From positions 1 through 16,952 of the forward strand of contig CAZNDN010000090.1 of the NCBI GenBank assembly GCA_964571815.1: DNA of 16,952 nucleotides, in the 5' to 3' direction. The position numbers and the translations under genes were made by a program. The DNA is from CAZNDN01 sp964571815 (lineage in GTDB: Bacteria > Fibrobacterota > Chitinivibrionia > Chitinivibrionales > WJKA01). The notes beneath the pieces are model-generated. The model did not search any database, was not told the origin of the DNA, and saw nothing but the letters and a program-made list of their open reading frames with translations. Below, one piece after another: positions 1 through 7,864 of this stretch; the stretch's first letter is position 1; each line of letters starts with the position of its first letter.

Positions 1-2
1 GC

Positions 3-761
3 GATTCCGATTCGGTAGACATAGAATTCGAGATTCGGGAACGCCCGAATGCCTACCATGTCGGCTTTCCGTTGTCGGTCGCATTCGTTCCCGGCTCCCG
101 CGGCGCCCGGCGGTGGAAGCTGGGCGCGGAGCTGCTCTTCATGACCAAATCGTTTGTCTCCCGGATCGAAGATGACTCGGCCGCACACAGCATCCACATT
201 CGGAGCAGCATGCGCTTCGTTACCCTGTCTCTCGGAGCGGCAGTTCATCAGGCCGTCTCCGGGGAATATTTCTCCATCGCCGGTGCCGATCTCAGCGGTT
301 TCCAACTGGGACTGTCGGTCCATCCCCTGAGCCTGATTCATCTTACCACCAGCGTCACCTCCGACAATACCGATACCGGCCTCTTTCGCTCTCTGAAGCG
401 AGACGTCACGCGAGCCTTTCGCGACATGACCTCCCGCGGCACGGGCATAAGCTGGCACACCGGGTTTTCGGCGATTCGCACGCTGTCGCCTTCGGGAGGT
501 CTGGAAATAGGAGTCTCATATACCGGACGATGGATTGGGATGCACTACGATTCCGGTGGGAGAATCACGCGCGGCGATATCAACCCGAAGTCGGAACGGC
601 CTCGCGAAGCTCTCGCGTTCACCGCCCACCGTCTGAGCCTCTCCTTCCACCTGCTGCGCGGGAAGCAGCCTCCTCAAGCCGACCCGGACGCGTCTTCAGC
701 GGAATCCATTGATGCCCCCGACGAAGAACACGATCAGGAGCCGCGCGATGTCACGCGCTGA
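3..761 (+). CDS. Probable outer-membrane beta-barrel protein, C-terminal part (5' truncated by window edge)
   Basis: The frame is open from the first codons of the window, so the gene starts upstream; the TTG at 72 is only an internal codon. About 252 residues are visible. Up to about residue 220 they alternate short hydrophobic/aromatic stretches with Gly- and Ser-rich turns (for example around LGAELLF, GLEIGVSYTGRWIGM and HRLSLSFHLL), as in transmembrane beta-strands. The last 35 or so residues are a polar tail rich in Asp, Glu and Pro, probably disordered. That is atypical for a barrel, which normally ends in an aromatic residue. I do not recognise a named family; a PorV/FadL-like or type IX-type barrel is possible. 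The stop overlaps the start of nth by 14 bases, so the two are probably co-transcribed, although their functions look unrelated. Confidence 0.6.
   Translation, partial: DSDSVDIEFEIRERPNAYHVGFPLSVAFVPGSRGARRWKLGAELLFMTKSFVSRIEDDSAAHSIHIRSSMRFVTLSLGAAVHQAVSGEYFSIAGADLSGFQLGLSVHPLSLIHLTTSVTSDNTDTGLFRSLKRDVTRAFRDMTSRGTGISWHTGFSAIRTLSPSGGLEIGVSYTGRWIGMHYDSGGRITRGDINPKSERPREALAFTAHRLSLSFHLLRGKQPPQADPDASSAESIDAPDEEHDQEPRDVTR
736..740 (+). promoter_or_regulatory. Shine-Dalgarno that sets the nth start
   Basis: AGGAG lies 7 bases before the ATG at 748. The longer open frame beginning at 709 has no such site and would add 13 residues inside the previous gene, so 748 is preferred. Confidence 0.65.
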
Positions 762-1470
762 TCGGGATTCTCCCGACATCGGGAAGGTGCACCGTATCCT
801 CAAGCGGGAATTCGAAAAACACCGTATGCCCGTGGTCGATCTGATCGAAACACATACGCACGACCCCTTCAAGGTGCTCCTTTCAACTATCCTGAGCGCA
901 CGGACCCGGGACCGGACGACAACCGAAGTGTGTCAGCGGCTCTTCTCACGGATATCCGGCCCGCGGGACCTTGTCGGCCTCTCCCTGGAAGAACTCCGAA
1001 AGCTGATTTTCCCGGTCGGATTCTATCGGCAGAAAGCTCTGGCTCTGAAAAAACTGCCGCACGTACTCGACCGGCGGTTCGGCGGGAGACTGCCGGAGAC
1101 GGTTGAGGAACTCGTGGAACTGCCGGGCGTGGGTCGAAAAACCGCCAACCTCGTGGTCGCCGTCGGATTTCGCAAGCCCGCCGTCTGTGTCGATGTCCAC
1201 GTACATCGTATCTGCAACCGGCTGGGGTATGTTCAGACCCGCACGCCGTACGAGACAGAAACGGAGCTGAGAAAGAAACTGGCGCGTCGCTACTGGATCA
1301 CCATCAATTCCTATCTGGTGTCGTTCGGCCAGCACCTCTGCACGCCCCGCAATCCACGATGTGACCGGTGCCCGATATACAGCCACTGCCGACGGGTCGG
1401 GGTCTCCACTCTCCATACACGAACGGGCGGAGCTTCGAGGAAGAAGGGTATGAAGCAACGAAGCAAGTGA
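748..1470 (+). CDS. nth: Endonuclease III, DNA glycosylase / AP lyase
   Basis: Base-excision repair enzyme that removes oxidised pyrimidines and cuts the resulting abasic site by beta-elimination. From the ATG at 748 it has 240 residues, a little longer than the 211 of E. coli Nth. The helix-hairpin-helix motif LPGVGRKTAN lies at 125-134 and carries the catalytic lysine, K131. The catalytic aspartate is D149 in VCVDVHVHR. The [4Fe-4S] ligands are C198, C205, C208 and C214 with the family spacing C-x6-C-x2-C-x5-C. All diagnostic residues are present, so it should be active. The extra length is an N-terminal extension and a basic tail of about 25 residues (ending KKGMKQRSK). The gene overlaps the barrel gene before it, which suggests translational coupling. 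No terminator with a T-run follows. Confidence 0.95.
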   Translation: MSRADRDSPDIGKVHRILKREFEKHRMPVVDLIETHTHDPFKVLLSTILSARTRDRTTTEVCQRLFSRISGPRDLVGLSLEELRKLIFPVGFYRQKALALKKLPHVLDRRFGGRLPETVEELVELPGVGRKTANLVVAVGFRKPAVCVDVHVHRICNRLGYVQTRTPYETETELRKKLARRYWITINSYLVSFGQHLCTPRNPRCDRCPIYSHCRRVGVSTLHTRTGGASRKKGMKQRSK

Positions 1471-1600
1471 TGTTCGGAAGGGAGGGTTGAGCTACCGAAC
1501 CGAAACAGCCACACCCCTGCTCACAGGACCGCACGGGTCGGTTTCACGGCATTGTGGAGAGTACGAAAGGGAAATCAACGCAGGGAGGGAAATTGAAACG

Positions 1601-1673
1601 AGCCGCTGAAAGGACTCGAACCTTCGACAGCCTCATTACGAATGAGGTGCTCTACCAACTGAGCTACAGCGGC
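1601..1673 (-). tRNA. tRNA-Thr, anticodon CGT
   Basis: On the minus strand this folds into a full cloverleaf. The acceptor stem GCCGCTG/CAGCGGC has 7 perfect pairs. The D-arm is GCTC/GAGC with loop AGTTGGTA. The anticodon stem CCTCA/TGAGG encloses the loop TTCGTAA, giving anticodon CGT, which reads ACG (Thr). The variable loop CTGTC has 5 bases, and the T-arm loop is TTCGAGT on stem GAAGG/CCTTT, with one G-U pair. G1-C72 and C2-G71 fit threonine identity. Position 73 (base 1601) is U, whereas E. coli tRNA-Thr has A. CCA is not encoded and must be added after transcription. Confidence 0.96.
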
Positions 1674-1679
1674 ACGTGG

Positions 1680-1713
1680 AGTATAAAATACGTTCTGTCC
1701 CGAACAATGCCAA
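1680..1713 (-). promoter_or_regulatory. Likely sigma70 promoter of the tRNA-Thr gene
   Basis: On the minus strand TTGGCA (1713-1708) is a 5/6 match to the -35 consensus and sits 17 bases before TATTTT (1690-1685). The overlapping TATACT (1685-1680) is a better -10 hexamer and would pair with TTGTTC as -35. Either places the transcription start within a few bases of the mature tRNA 5' end at 1673. It also shows that the tRNA has its own promoter and need not depend on read-through from the operon ending at 1801. Confidence 0.5.
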
Positions 1714-1769
1714 GAGATCCCGCCATCGAACGCCGGATACTACGGTGCGTGTTTCCGCTCTTCGGACTG

Positions 1770-1792
1770 CCGGCGATGCGGCACTTCGCCGG
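1770..1792 (-). terminator. GC-rich hairpin at the end of the ABC/TPR operon
   Basis: A perfect 7-bp stem CCGGCGA/TCGCCGG with a 9-base loop begins 8 bases after the TPR gene's stop codon. No T-run follows on the minus strand, so it is not a canonical intrinsic terminator. It may protect the 3' end of the mRNA or act with Rho. Confidence 0.35.
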
Positions 1793-1800
1793 TCGCTCGC

Positions 1801-2844
1801 TCAGGGAAGACGCTCCGGCTGCGTGCCCTTCAGCCGTGCCGCCGTGGCCTGCTTCTTGATATGCTCCGCCTCCTTGAAGTACTCCGCAAGACGTTTCTTG
1901 ACTTCGCGACCGAAGGAATAGTAATGCATTCTATTGCACTCGGCGACGGCACGTGTATACTGCTTCTTCCGCAGTGCAATTCTCGCCAGCCAGAGATGGC
2001 ACAGAGCGCCGTTGTAATGGTTGTCAAACGCTTCGGCCTCAACCCTCCCGAGCACGTACCGGAATGTCTTCTCCGCTTCGTCGTATCGTTTCAAATGGTA
2101 CAGCGCCTTGCCCTTTCGGCGATGAAACGCAAGGCAGGTGGGATACTGCTTCAGGAGTTCCTCGGCAAGCTCCAGCATCTCTTCGTACCGTTGCTCATTG
2201 GCAAGAATGTCGAGGAGATGGTCGGCCGCGAACATTCTCGTGTACGTCCCTTCGGCCTTCGCGACCTGGAGCATATTGATAGCCGACTCTCGCTTGTCTT
2301 CGACGCCGGGCATCCACACCATCACCCTGGTCATCGCACTCCGCCAGTAATCGTACGTGGCAATCCCAAAATAGACATCCTTGAACCGGGGATACTCCTT
2401 GCGCAGTTCAAGAAGTACCGACACACCTTTCCAGCCGTGGCGAAAAGCGGTTATCCAGCGCCCGTACCTGCTTTCGTAGGTTCCCTTGTACCCGTGGGCG
2501 CCACCGACAAAGAACCGCGGCCACAGCGCCTCTGAGTTCGCGTCCGCAAAAGCCTCTCCTTTTTCGATAGCCAGGTCGCAGTAGTGGTAGAACTCATCTT
2601 CCTTGGAATCCGACTGAAAAAAGGCCATCCATGAATCCAGAACAACGGCATAGAAGAAGTAACCGGCGGGTCGATCCGGATACGTCCTGATTATTGTTCT
2701 GGCTTCTTTCGTAGCCTGCTGGAAATCGTCCCGGTAAAGGTAATCGATACACCGGCGAGCCGCCTGGTCAATCTCGACGGGCAGGGGCTGGACCGCCGCG
2801 TTTGAAACCGTGAGGGCCACCAGAAGTAACGACGGCATTGTCAT
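1801..2844 (-). CDS. Exported TPR-repeat protein, last gene of the ABC operon
   Basis: 347 residues. A short hydrophobic N-terminus (about residues 4-20, ending SNAAVQ) looks like a signal peptide, although no basic residues precede it. Helical repeats follow. Regions 30-70, 215-265 and 280-315 show TPR-like spacing with YDEAEKTF-type repeat ends. The middle (about 113-170) has Gly/Tyr-rich segments (GGAHGYKG, YGRW, GWKG, YFGIATYDYW) that I recognise from a conserved group of bacterial TPR proteins of unknown role. The start codon overlaps the preceding stop as ATGA, so translation is coupled to the lipoprotein gene. Being in one operon with a sugar-type importer suggests a periplasmic or envelope accessory, but no catalytic motif is visible. 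A second ATG two codons in is an alternative start. Confidence 0.8.
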   Translation of the reverse strand: MTMPSLLLVALTVSNAAVQPLPVEIDQAARRCIDYLYRDDFQQATKEARTIIRTYPDRPAGYFFYAVVLDSWMAFFQSDSKEDEFYHYCDLAIEKGEAFADANSEALWPRFFVGGAHGYKGTYESRYGRWITAFRHGWKGVSVLLELRKEYPRFKDVYFGIATYDYWRSAMTRVMVWMPGVEDKRESAINMLQVAKAEGTYTRMFAADHLLDILANEQRYEEMLELAEELLKQYPTCLAFHRRKGKALYHLKRYDEAEKTFRYVLGRVEAEAFDNHYNGALCHLWLARIALRKKQYTRAVAECNRMHYYSFGREVKKRLAEYFKEAEHIKKQATAARLKGTQPERLP

Positions 2845-3212
2845 TGTTGCGACCGGCCGCCCTTTTCGCGGATTGCACGGTATTCATTACGGTACCGATC
2901 CCATTGTCCGGTAATCCGGTAGTACCGGTACGCCCTGAAGATCTTCTTCGGAACATCCTTCAAAAAGTAGAAATCCACTTCAGCCCTTGCCGTGAACTTT
3001 CCTTCAGGATATGTCTTATACGATACAATCTCATAGTACGGTGTGTCCAGCACTCCTCCAGGCGCCACACCCTCGACGATCGCTTCGAGGTCGTCTTCCA
3101 GAATGACCTCCAGTTTCTTTTTCACCGTGCGGTCAGACTCGCACAGGCATGCAGCCACGGCCAACACCACCACGAATATCCTGACAATCGACCGTTTCCC
3201 GCTCACATTCAT
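2841..3212 (-). CDS. Small lipoprotein of unknown function
   Basis: 123 residues. The basic start (GKRSIVR) is followed by a hydrophobic core and a lipobox-like VAAC with the lipidation candidate at C22; a second Cys follows at 24. The mature part of about 100 residues is charged, starts with KKKLEVILEDD and ends Arg/Tyr-rich (RAYRYYRITGQWDRYRNEYR). The pattern in the middle (YYEIVSYKTYPEGKFTARAEVDFYFLKDV as separate short stretches) suggests a small beta-sheet domain. I recognise no family. The start lies 3 bases after the ATPase stop, and the stop overlaps the TPR start (ATGA), so it is firmly inside the operon. It may anchor or accompany the TPR protein in the envelope. Confidence 0.75.
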   Translation of the reverse strand: MNVSGKRSIVRIFVVVLAVAACLCESDRTVKKKLEVILEDDLEAIVEGVAPGGVLDTPYYEIVSYKTYPEGKFTARAEVDFYFLKDVPKKIFRAYRYYRITGQWDRYRNEYRAIREKGGRSQQ

Positions 3213-3215
3213 GGT

Positions 3216-4376
3216 TTACCCCATCGTTTCCCGGGCCCCAACAGGCTCCCGCTCATGCCGGACTCGGCTTTTCAACAAACTGCGCCCCGAGGCCGGATCA
3301 AAAAGATGAACCCTCCGACCGTCCACGAACACGGAGACACTACTGTCGGGCGGAAATTCGGCCTCCCGCGTAATCAGAAAACGCACTGCGGTCCCCTCTG
3401 CCGCCCGGCCGACAATCAAACACCTGTCCCCCATCGATTGCACCAGCTCGACAGCCACATTCAGCGGCGTGTCGGAATAGCGCCGTGCCCTTCGATGCTC
3501 CGATAAGGATACATGCTGAGGCCGAACCGCTACCGTTACGTCCCTTCCCTCCATTGCCGGGACCTTCGCGAACCGCTCCCTGTCGAGAATGAGGAACCCT
3601 ATCGGCGTTCTGACACCCGCCCCGCCGTCGTGCCGCGCAATGGTTCCTTTGAAAAAGTTCATGGTTGGAGCTCCGATGAAGCGGGCCGCAAATACCGTTG
3701 CAGGTGCGTCGTACACCTCCTGCGGGGGCCCGCATTGCTCCATCGAACCCTCATTCAAGAGAGCTATTCTATCACTCATGCTCATCGCTTCGCTCTGGTT
3801 ATGGGTGACATAGACCACGGTCGTTCCAACCTTACGGTGAACGCGTTTCAGTTCCTCCATGGCCATGTCCCGAAGGGCGGCATCAAGATTGCTCAGCGGC
3901 TCATCAAGCAGCAACACAGCCGGATCAAGCACAAGTGCTCTGGCCAGGGCCACACGCTGGCGCTGCCCTCCCGAGAGTTCCCGCGGAAGTCGTGATTCCA
4001 GCCCCCCCAGTCCCAGCATATCGATGACCCAGCCAAGACGCCGCTCCCTGAGTTCCCGCGATGCCTTCATCATCCTCAGTCCGAACTGGATGTTGCCCCG
4101 AACGCTCATGTGGGGAAACAATGCATAACTCTGAAAGACCATCGCCACGCCGCGTCTCTGAGCGGGCATGTCCGTGCACCGAATGCCGCCGATCTCAAGC
4201 TCGCCGCGGTCAATGGCGGTCAACCCGGCAATCATTCTCAGCAATGTCGTCTTTCCGCATCCCGAAGGGCCAAGGAGGGTCACGAATTCACCGTTTCCTA
4301 TCCGTAAGTCCAAATTTCTAATTACGGAATGACCGGAGTACCCCTTGTACAGGCCTTTGAGTACGAGTTCCGCCAT
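3216..4376 (-). CDS. ABC transporter ATP-binding protein, MalK/UgpC type (CUT1)
   Basis: Energises the importer formed with the two permeases encoded just before it. It has 386 residues, normal for the MalK/UgpC/MsmK group. Walker A GPSGCGKT is at 36-43, the Q-loop glutamine is Q82, the signature LSGGQ is at 134-138, Walker B VLLLDEP is at 154-160 with catalytic E159, the D-loop SNLD is at 162-165 and the switch histidine is H192. The C-terminal 140 or so residues form a MalK-like regulatory/TOBE region, including AVRPQHVSL. All catalytic residues are intact. It follows the second permease by 13 bases. CUT1 ATPases can serve several importers, but one encoded inside the operon argues for a dedicated one. 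Confidence 0.95.
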   Translation of the reverse strand: MAELVLKGLYKGYSGHSVIRNLDLRIGNGEFVTLLGPSGCGKTTLLRMIAGLTAIDRGELEIGGIRCTDMPAQRRGVAMVFQSYALFPHMSVRGNIQFGLRMMKASRELRERRLGWVIDMLGLGGLESRLPRELSGGQRQRVALARALVLDPAVLLLDEPLSNLDAALRDMAMEELKRVHRKVGTTVVYVTHNQSEAMSMSDRIALLNEGSMEQCGPPQEVYDAPATVFAARFIGAPTMNFFKGTIARHDGGAGVRTPIGFLILDRERFAKVPAMEGRDVTVAVRPQHVSLSEHRRARRYSDTPLNVAVELVQSMGDRCLIVGRAAEGTAVRFLITREAEFPPDSSVSVFVDGRRVHLFDPASGRSLLKSRVRHEREPVGARETMG

Positions 4377-4389
4377 GGGATGTAACCGC

Positions 4390-5256
4390 TTATTGCTTGA
4401 CCGCCCCGGATGTAATCCCCGCCGTCATATACCTCTGAAACACCATAGAAAAAATAATCACGGGCAGGCTCAGGCATACCGAAACGGCCGCAAGGACGCT
4501 GTGTGGAGGGGCAAACGCCAACTTCTGTTTCAGATACAAGGTAAGGGTGGAGATGTTTCCCAACCCGAGAAGAAAGTATGCAAAAATGAACTCGTCCCAC
4601 GAAAGCAAAAACGTGTAAATCGCTCCCGCCGCCAGGCCGGGCGTTGCCAGGGGAAGAAGAATGCCGAAGAACACGGTGCCCCTTCCCGCACCCAGCACGC
4701 GCGCCTGCTCCTCCAGATCCACGGGGATGGGTTCAAACGCGCTCGTACCGATGAATATAACGTAAGGAAGCGCCAGGAGGGTGTGAGCGAGCACTACGCC
4801 CCAGTAAGTGTTGTGTCCCTCGAAGCGAATGAAAAGCTCAGTGACGGGTACTGCCGAGACGATATCGGGAAACAACCTGACGGAAATCAGAGCGACCAGA
4901 AGCGGCCTTTTCCAGGGCACCCGGTAGCGCCCCAGCACGTATGAGGCCGGAGTGCCGAGAATCATGGACAGAGCAACCGTGCAGAGTGCAATCACAAGGC
5001 TGTTGGCCACCACACCGAAAAATCGTTTGTCCGAGAAGAGGTAAAGATAATTGCGAAAGGTAGGCGCGTAAGGCCACAAAGGAATAGGCTCCCCTCCGGT
5101 ATTGATGCTTGAGGCGTCGCTGATGCTGTACTTGAAAAGGATGTACAGCGGAAGCACCACCATCAGTACGGCGAGGAAAAGGCCGAAGAGCCAAACGCCG
5201 CGGCGATACGTATCTCCCGGCGTTCTCGAGGTTGCGGCCTTCAATCCCGCTTTCAT
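4390..5256 (-). CDS. ABC transporter permease, MalG-like (CUT1)
   Basis: One of the two inner-membrane channel subunits of the importer. It has 288 residues and about six hydrophobic segments (roughly 21-42, 82-108, 118-140, 152-172, 202-230 and 254-275). The cytoplasmic EAA loop that docks on the ATPase lies at about 182-206, with EEQARVLGAG followed nine residues later by LLPLATPG. The N-terminal layout (short cytoplasmic leader, first helix, periplasmic loop beginning YSISDASS) matches MalG-type permeases. The start codon overlaps the stop of the partner permease as ATGA, so the two subunits are translationally coupled, in keeping with equal amounts being needed. Confidence 0.93.
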   Translation of the reverse strand: MKAGLKAATSRTPGDTYRRGVWLFGLFLAVLMVVLPLYILFKYSISDASSINTGGEPIPLWPYAPTFRNYLYLFSDKRFFGVVANSLVIALCTVALSMILGTPASYVLGRYRVPWKRPLLVALISVRLFPDIVSAVPVTELFIRFEGHNTYWGVVLAHTLLALPYVIFIGTSAFEPIPVDLEEQARVLGAGRGTVFFGILLPLATPGLAAGAIYTFLLSWDEFIFAYFLLGLGNISTLTLYLKQKLAFAPPHSVLAAVSVCLSLPVIIFSMVFQRYMTAGITSGAVKQ

Positions 5257-6137
5257 CGTACCCCCGCGCCAAGTCGTCGCAGCAGCCCCGTGGCGCCGCG
5301 GAGCACAAAGACCGTTGCAACGATACCCGTAACCATCACCAGTGCCACAACGGCAGCCTCATGCGGCGCACCCCATTGATTGTAAAGCGACTCAATCAGC
5401 GTTCCCAGAAGCTCATGACGGCCCGCAAGAACAAACGGGAAGATAAACTCCTTCCACATTTCGATGGAACGAAGAAGAAGGACCGCCGAAACGGCCGGGA
5501 TAAGCAGGGGTATCACGATATACCTGAACTGCGCCCGCCACCCCGCACCCATGGTCGTTGCTGCCTCAAGCAAGGTCGTGTCCATGGCATTGAGGCCGGA
5601 GAGAATGATCAGCATCGATATCGGCATGTCCCGCCACACCTTGCCGATCAGCGAAACCCCGAGTGCAAAAACGCCACTGCCACGCCAGTTGATCGGGTGA
5701 CTCAGCAATGCCGGAACACCGGAATACTTTCCCATGAGCAAATGGTTCACGTGACCGCCGGGGTAGTCGAACAGGATCAGAAGCACAATGGCCGTTACCA
5801 GTGCGGGAACTGCAAGCGGCAAAAGGAACAGACTGCGAACCGTCGAACGCAAGACAAACCGTCGGAAAAGCAAAAAAGCCAGTGCCGCTCCCGTGAGAAG
5901 CTCAAGCGGCGTACCGATCAGGCAGAATAAAATCGTGTTGGTGAGAGCGGCCCGGAACCGTTCCGAAGAAATCACCGTACTCACCGTATGAAGCGTCGGA
6001 AAGGCCGCTCCGTCACCGACCGGTGCGGAAAATGCCAGCCCCACAAGGTAGCAGAGGACAACAATCAAGAACCCGCTCAGATAGAGGGTCGCGGGCACCA
6101 AAGGCCACAGATCCCGTCCCGCGCGCCGAATGCCCAC
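5253..6137 (-). CDS. ABC transporter permease, MalF/UgpA-like (CUT1)
   Basis: The partner channel subunit. It has 294 residues, with hydrophobic segments at about 12-36, 66-92, 103-123, 157-181, 208-226 and 262-281. A textbook EAA loop lies at 191-212, starting EAATTMGAGW and ending VIPLLIPA. The best start is GTG at 6137, with a GGGGAGGG Shine-Dalgarno 4 bases upstream. An ATG at 6141 is out of frame. It lies 29 bases after the solute-binding protein gene, the usual CUT1 order of binding protein, MalF-like, then MalG-like. It has the short N-terminus of UgpA/LacF-type permeases and lacks the large extra periplasmic domain of enteric MalF. Confidence 0.93.
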   Translation of the reverse strand: MGIRRAGRDLWPLVPATLYLSGFLIVVLCYLVGLAFSAPVGDGAAFPTLHTVSTVISSERFRAALTNTILFCLIGTPLELLTGAALAFLLFRRFVLRSTVRSLFLLPLAVPALVTAIVLLILFDYPGGHVNHLLMGKYSGVPALLSHPINWRGSGVFALGVSLIGKVWRDMPISMLIILSGLNAMDTTLLEAATTMGAGWRAQFRYIVIPLLIPAVSAVLLLRSIEMWKEFIFPFVLAGRHELLGTLIESLYNQWGAPHEAAVVALVMVTGIVATVFVLRGATGLLRRLGAGVR

Positions 6138-6166
6138 ACATCCCTCCCCTGCGGAGGTTCGGATCC

Positions 6167-7648
6167 CTACCGGTCTTCGGTTTCCTCCCCAAGGATGGCC
6201 TGGCGCCGCTGGGGGAACTCGGTTGCCAGCCGCCTTTTCATGTCGGCGAATTCGAGATTGTCCTCCTTCGTTTCGCCGGGTTCCAGACAGATCGCGTACC
6301 AGGCGTCGACATACAGCCGTGACGCCTGCGAATACTCCGGAACCGGAGGCACCGTGGTAAGGCCGTTAATCCTGATCTGGTCGACCGAAGTCAGAAAGAT
6401 GTCTCCCACCCAGCCCTCGTCAAACACATTCGGCAGTGTGGTCAGCACATCTCTCCGAACCGGGATCAACCCGAACTTCGAGGATTCCCTGACCTGCACC
6501 TCCCTGCTCGTCATGAACCGGGCGAACTCGTAGGCGAGATCCTTTTCCACGGCGGTTTTTGGAATGCCCCACCACCAGCCTCCGGTCGAGATACTTCTCC
6601 CACCGGCCCGACGCGGTTTTCCGCTTGAGTCCAACCCAAGGGAAACGGCCCGAGGCACGATACTCAGACCCATATCGTCCCTGTCCGGGAGATAGCCCGG
6701 CATCCCCGGATCATCGGACCATCCATGTACATTGAAGCAATCGATCTGCTGCAGGTACGCCAGAAAAACCTTGCCGTCCTTGATCCCGTTGTAGATTCCC
6801 GCACCTTTCCACGCATCCTGCCACATTCCCGAATGATACAGTCCACCGTCCACCAGAGCTTTTTCCCACAGAAAGGTCTCAGCGGAGGCGTCACATGAGA
6901 TATCAAGTACCTCATTCGGCGAGGCACCCAGTTGGATGGCGCGATCCACCAGAAACAGTGCCGTACCCCCGTAACGCGCACCCCGGTGAGCCAGCCGGCC
7001 CATCCTTACGCCCTGATACTCCTCATGGGCCCACACAAACCCGACAACGTATACGTCGTACAGATCCCACTGCCCCGGCTCATTCTCCAGCACATAGTCC
7101 GAAGGAAGCCCGTAACCGTTGACCTTTTCCAGGGCTTCTTCAATATCCGTCCGGTACCCTTCAAACTTCTCAACAGCATCGGCCACCATCGATTTTCGGT
7201 AAAACAGTATTCTGGTCTCCAGCTTGCGCGGTACGTAGTAGGGTTTCCCCTCCACGAACCCCAATCCCGAGGCGAGCTGATGATAGCGCTCAAAATCCTT
7301 CACCACTTCCGATGAGTCCCTTACGTTTGTCAGCTCCTCCATATAGCCGTGCGACACCAGTACCCTCGTCATCTCAAAGGGAGTCTTCACCAGGTCGATT
7401 TCGGGACGACGCTTGCTCCGCTCAAGCTTCAGTACTCGATCGATATCCCATTGTTTCTCAAAGACCGAGACCTTGACCCGGCAGTCATGCTCCCGCTCAA
7501 ATTCGGGAATGATCTCCTCCCGGAGGAATCGTTCCTGAGCCGGCATCATTCGCAGAAGAATGCCGAGTTCCACCTTCCCGCCGCTCCCGCCGCACCAGAC
7601 AAACGAGGCCGCCAACCCGATCAGTCCGATCAGCCTTGTTCTACGCAT
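6167..7648 (-). CDS. Extracellular solute-binding protein, family 1 (sugar-type ABC importer)
   Basis: Periplasmic or lipid-anchored receptor that delivers substrate to the permeases encoded downstream. The frame is open to 7753, but the ATG at 7648 has a good Shine-Dalgarno and is followed at once by an export signal (MRRTRLIGLIGLAASFVWC), giving 493 residues. This is longer than the usual 400-450. C19 could be lipidated, but W at -1 departs from the normal lipobox, so cleavage by signal peptidase I is also possible. Family hallmarks are ELGILLRM with a following helix (REEIIPEFEREH), and a C-terminal block STGGWWWGIP, then AYEFARFMTSREVQ and GLIPVRRDV. Aromatic residues are abundant, as in sugar-binding members. 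The substrate cannot be told, and no sugar-processing gene sits nearby. Confidence 0.9.
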   Translation of the reverse strand: MRRTRLIGLIGLAASFVWCGGSGGKVELGILLRMMPAQERFLREEIIPEFEREHDCRVKVSVFEKQWDIDRVLKLERSKRRPEIDLVKTPFEMTRVLVSHGYMEELTNVRDSSEVVKDFERYHQLASGLGFVEGKPYYVPRKLETRILFYRKSMVADAVEKFEGYRTDIEEALEKVNGYGLPSDYVLENEPGQWDLYDVYVVGFVWAHEEYQGVRMGRLAHRGARYGGTALFLVDRAIQLGASPNEVLDISCDASAETFLWEKALVDGGLYHSGMWQDAWKGAGIYNGIKDGKVFLAYLQQIDCFNVHGWSDDPGMPGYLPDRDDMGLSIVPRAVSLGLDSSGKPRRAGGRSISTGGWWWGIPKTAVEKDLAYEFARFMTSREVQVRESSKFGLIPVRRDVLTTLPNVFDEGWVGDIFLTSVDQIRINGLTTVPPVPEYSQASRLYVDAWYAICLEPGETKEDNLEFADMKRRLATEFPQRRQAILGEETEDR

Positions 7649-7654
7649 AGTCAT

Positions 7655-7659
7655 CCTCC
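7655..7659 (-). promoter_or_regulatory. Shine-Dalgarno that sets the binding-protein start
   Basis: GGAGG directly abuts an ATG at 7654 (too close) and stands 6 bases before the ATG at 7648. The spacing therefore favours 7648 as the start. Confidence 0.65.
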
Positions 7660-7788
7660 ACAAAAGCACGAATCGCCTCGCGGCACGCTGCCTGCTTCCA
7701 TGCACTACCGGAGTCATCCCCCCGTTCGCCGGCAACCCAGGGGCGCCGGACAAGACCTCGACCGTCGGCGCCTCGCACCCCGGCTTGA

Positions 7789-7823
7789 TATAAAAGAAGG
7801 CGAACGCCTTTCGGCCTTCGCCT
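7789..7823 (-). terminator. Intrinsic terminator after the envelope-machine operon
   Basis: On the minus strand, arms AGGCGAA/TTCGCCT (7 bp) continue, past one mismatch, into an inner GCC/GGC stem with a 4-base loop. The hairpin is followed at once by a T-rich run (TTCTTTTATAT, 7798-7788). It lies about 40 bases after the barrel gene's stop at 7865. It ends the upstream operon and separates it from the ABC importer operon, which implies that the importer has its own promoter between here and 7660. No clear -35/-10 pair could be picked there. Confidence 0.8.
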
Positions 7824-7864
7824 CCCTATTTCCCGCCATGGGAAAAGTGCCCATGAACTGATCG

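Larger units (their letters stand above)
1471..1800. other. Convergent intergenic region holding a tRNA gene
   Basis: There is no protein gene here. The region lies between the end of nth (+) and the end of the ABC/TPR operon (-). It holds the tRNA-Thr (1601-1673), its likely promoter (1680-1713) and a GC-rich hairpin (1770-1792). In 1471-1600 I see only a weak long-looped inverted repeat (GTTCGG...CCGAAC) just after nth, and no convincing small ORF. Confidence 0.7.

Noticed and set aside
1473..1501. Possible terminator after nth
   Set aside because: The GTTCGG/CCGAAC stem has only 6 pairs, a loop of about 17 bases and no T-run; too weak to call.
1861..2535. 224-residue open frame on the + strand
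   Set aside because: Antisense shadow of the TPR gene at 1801-2844, which has coupled translation and repeat structure.
7660..7790. Promoter for the ABC operon
   Set aside because: One is expected after the terminator, but no -35/-10 pair with proper spacing could be singled out in this GC-rich stretch.
7837..7855. Hairpin CATGGG/CCCATG between the barrel stop and the terminator
   Set aside because: A 6-bp stem without a T-run. The stronger hairpin at 7798-7823, with its T-rich tail, explains termination.
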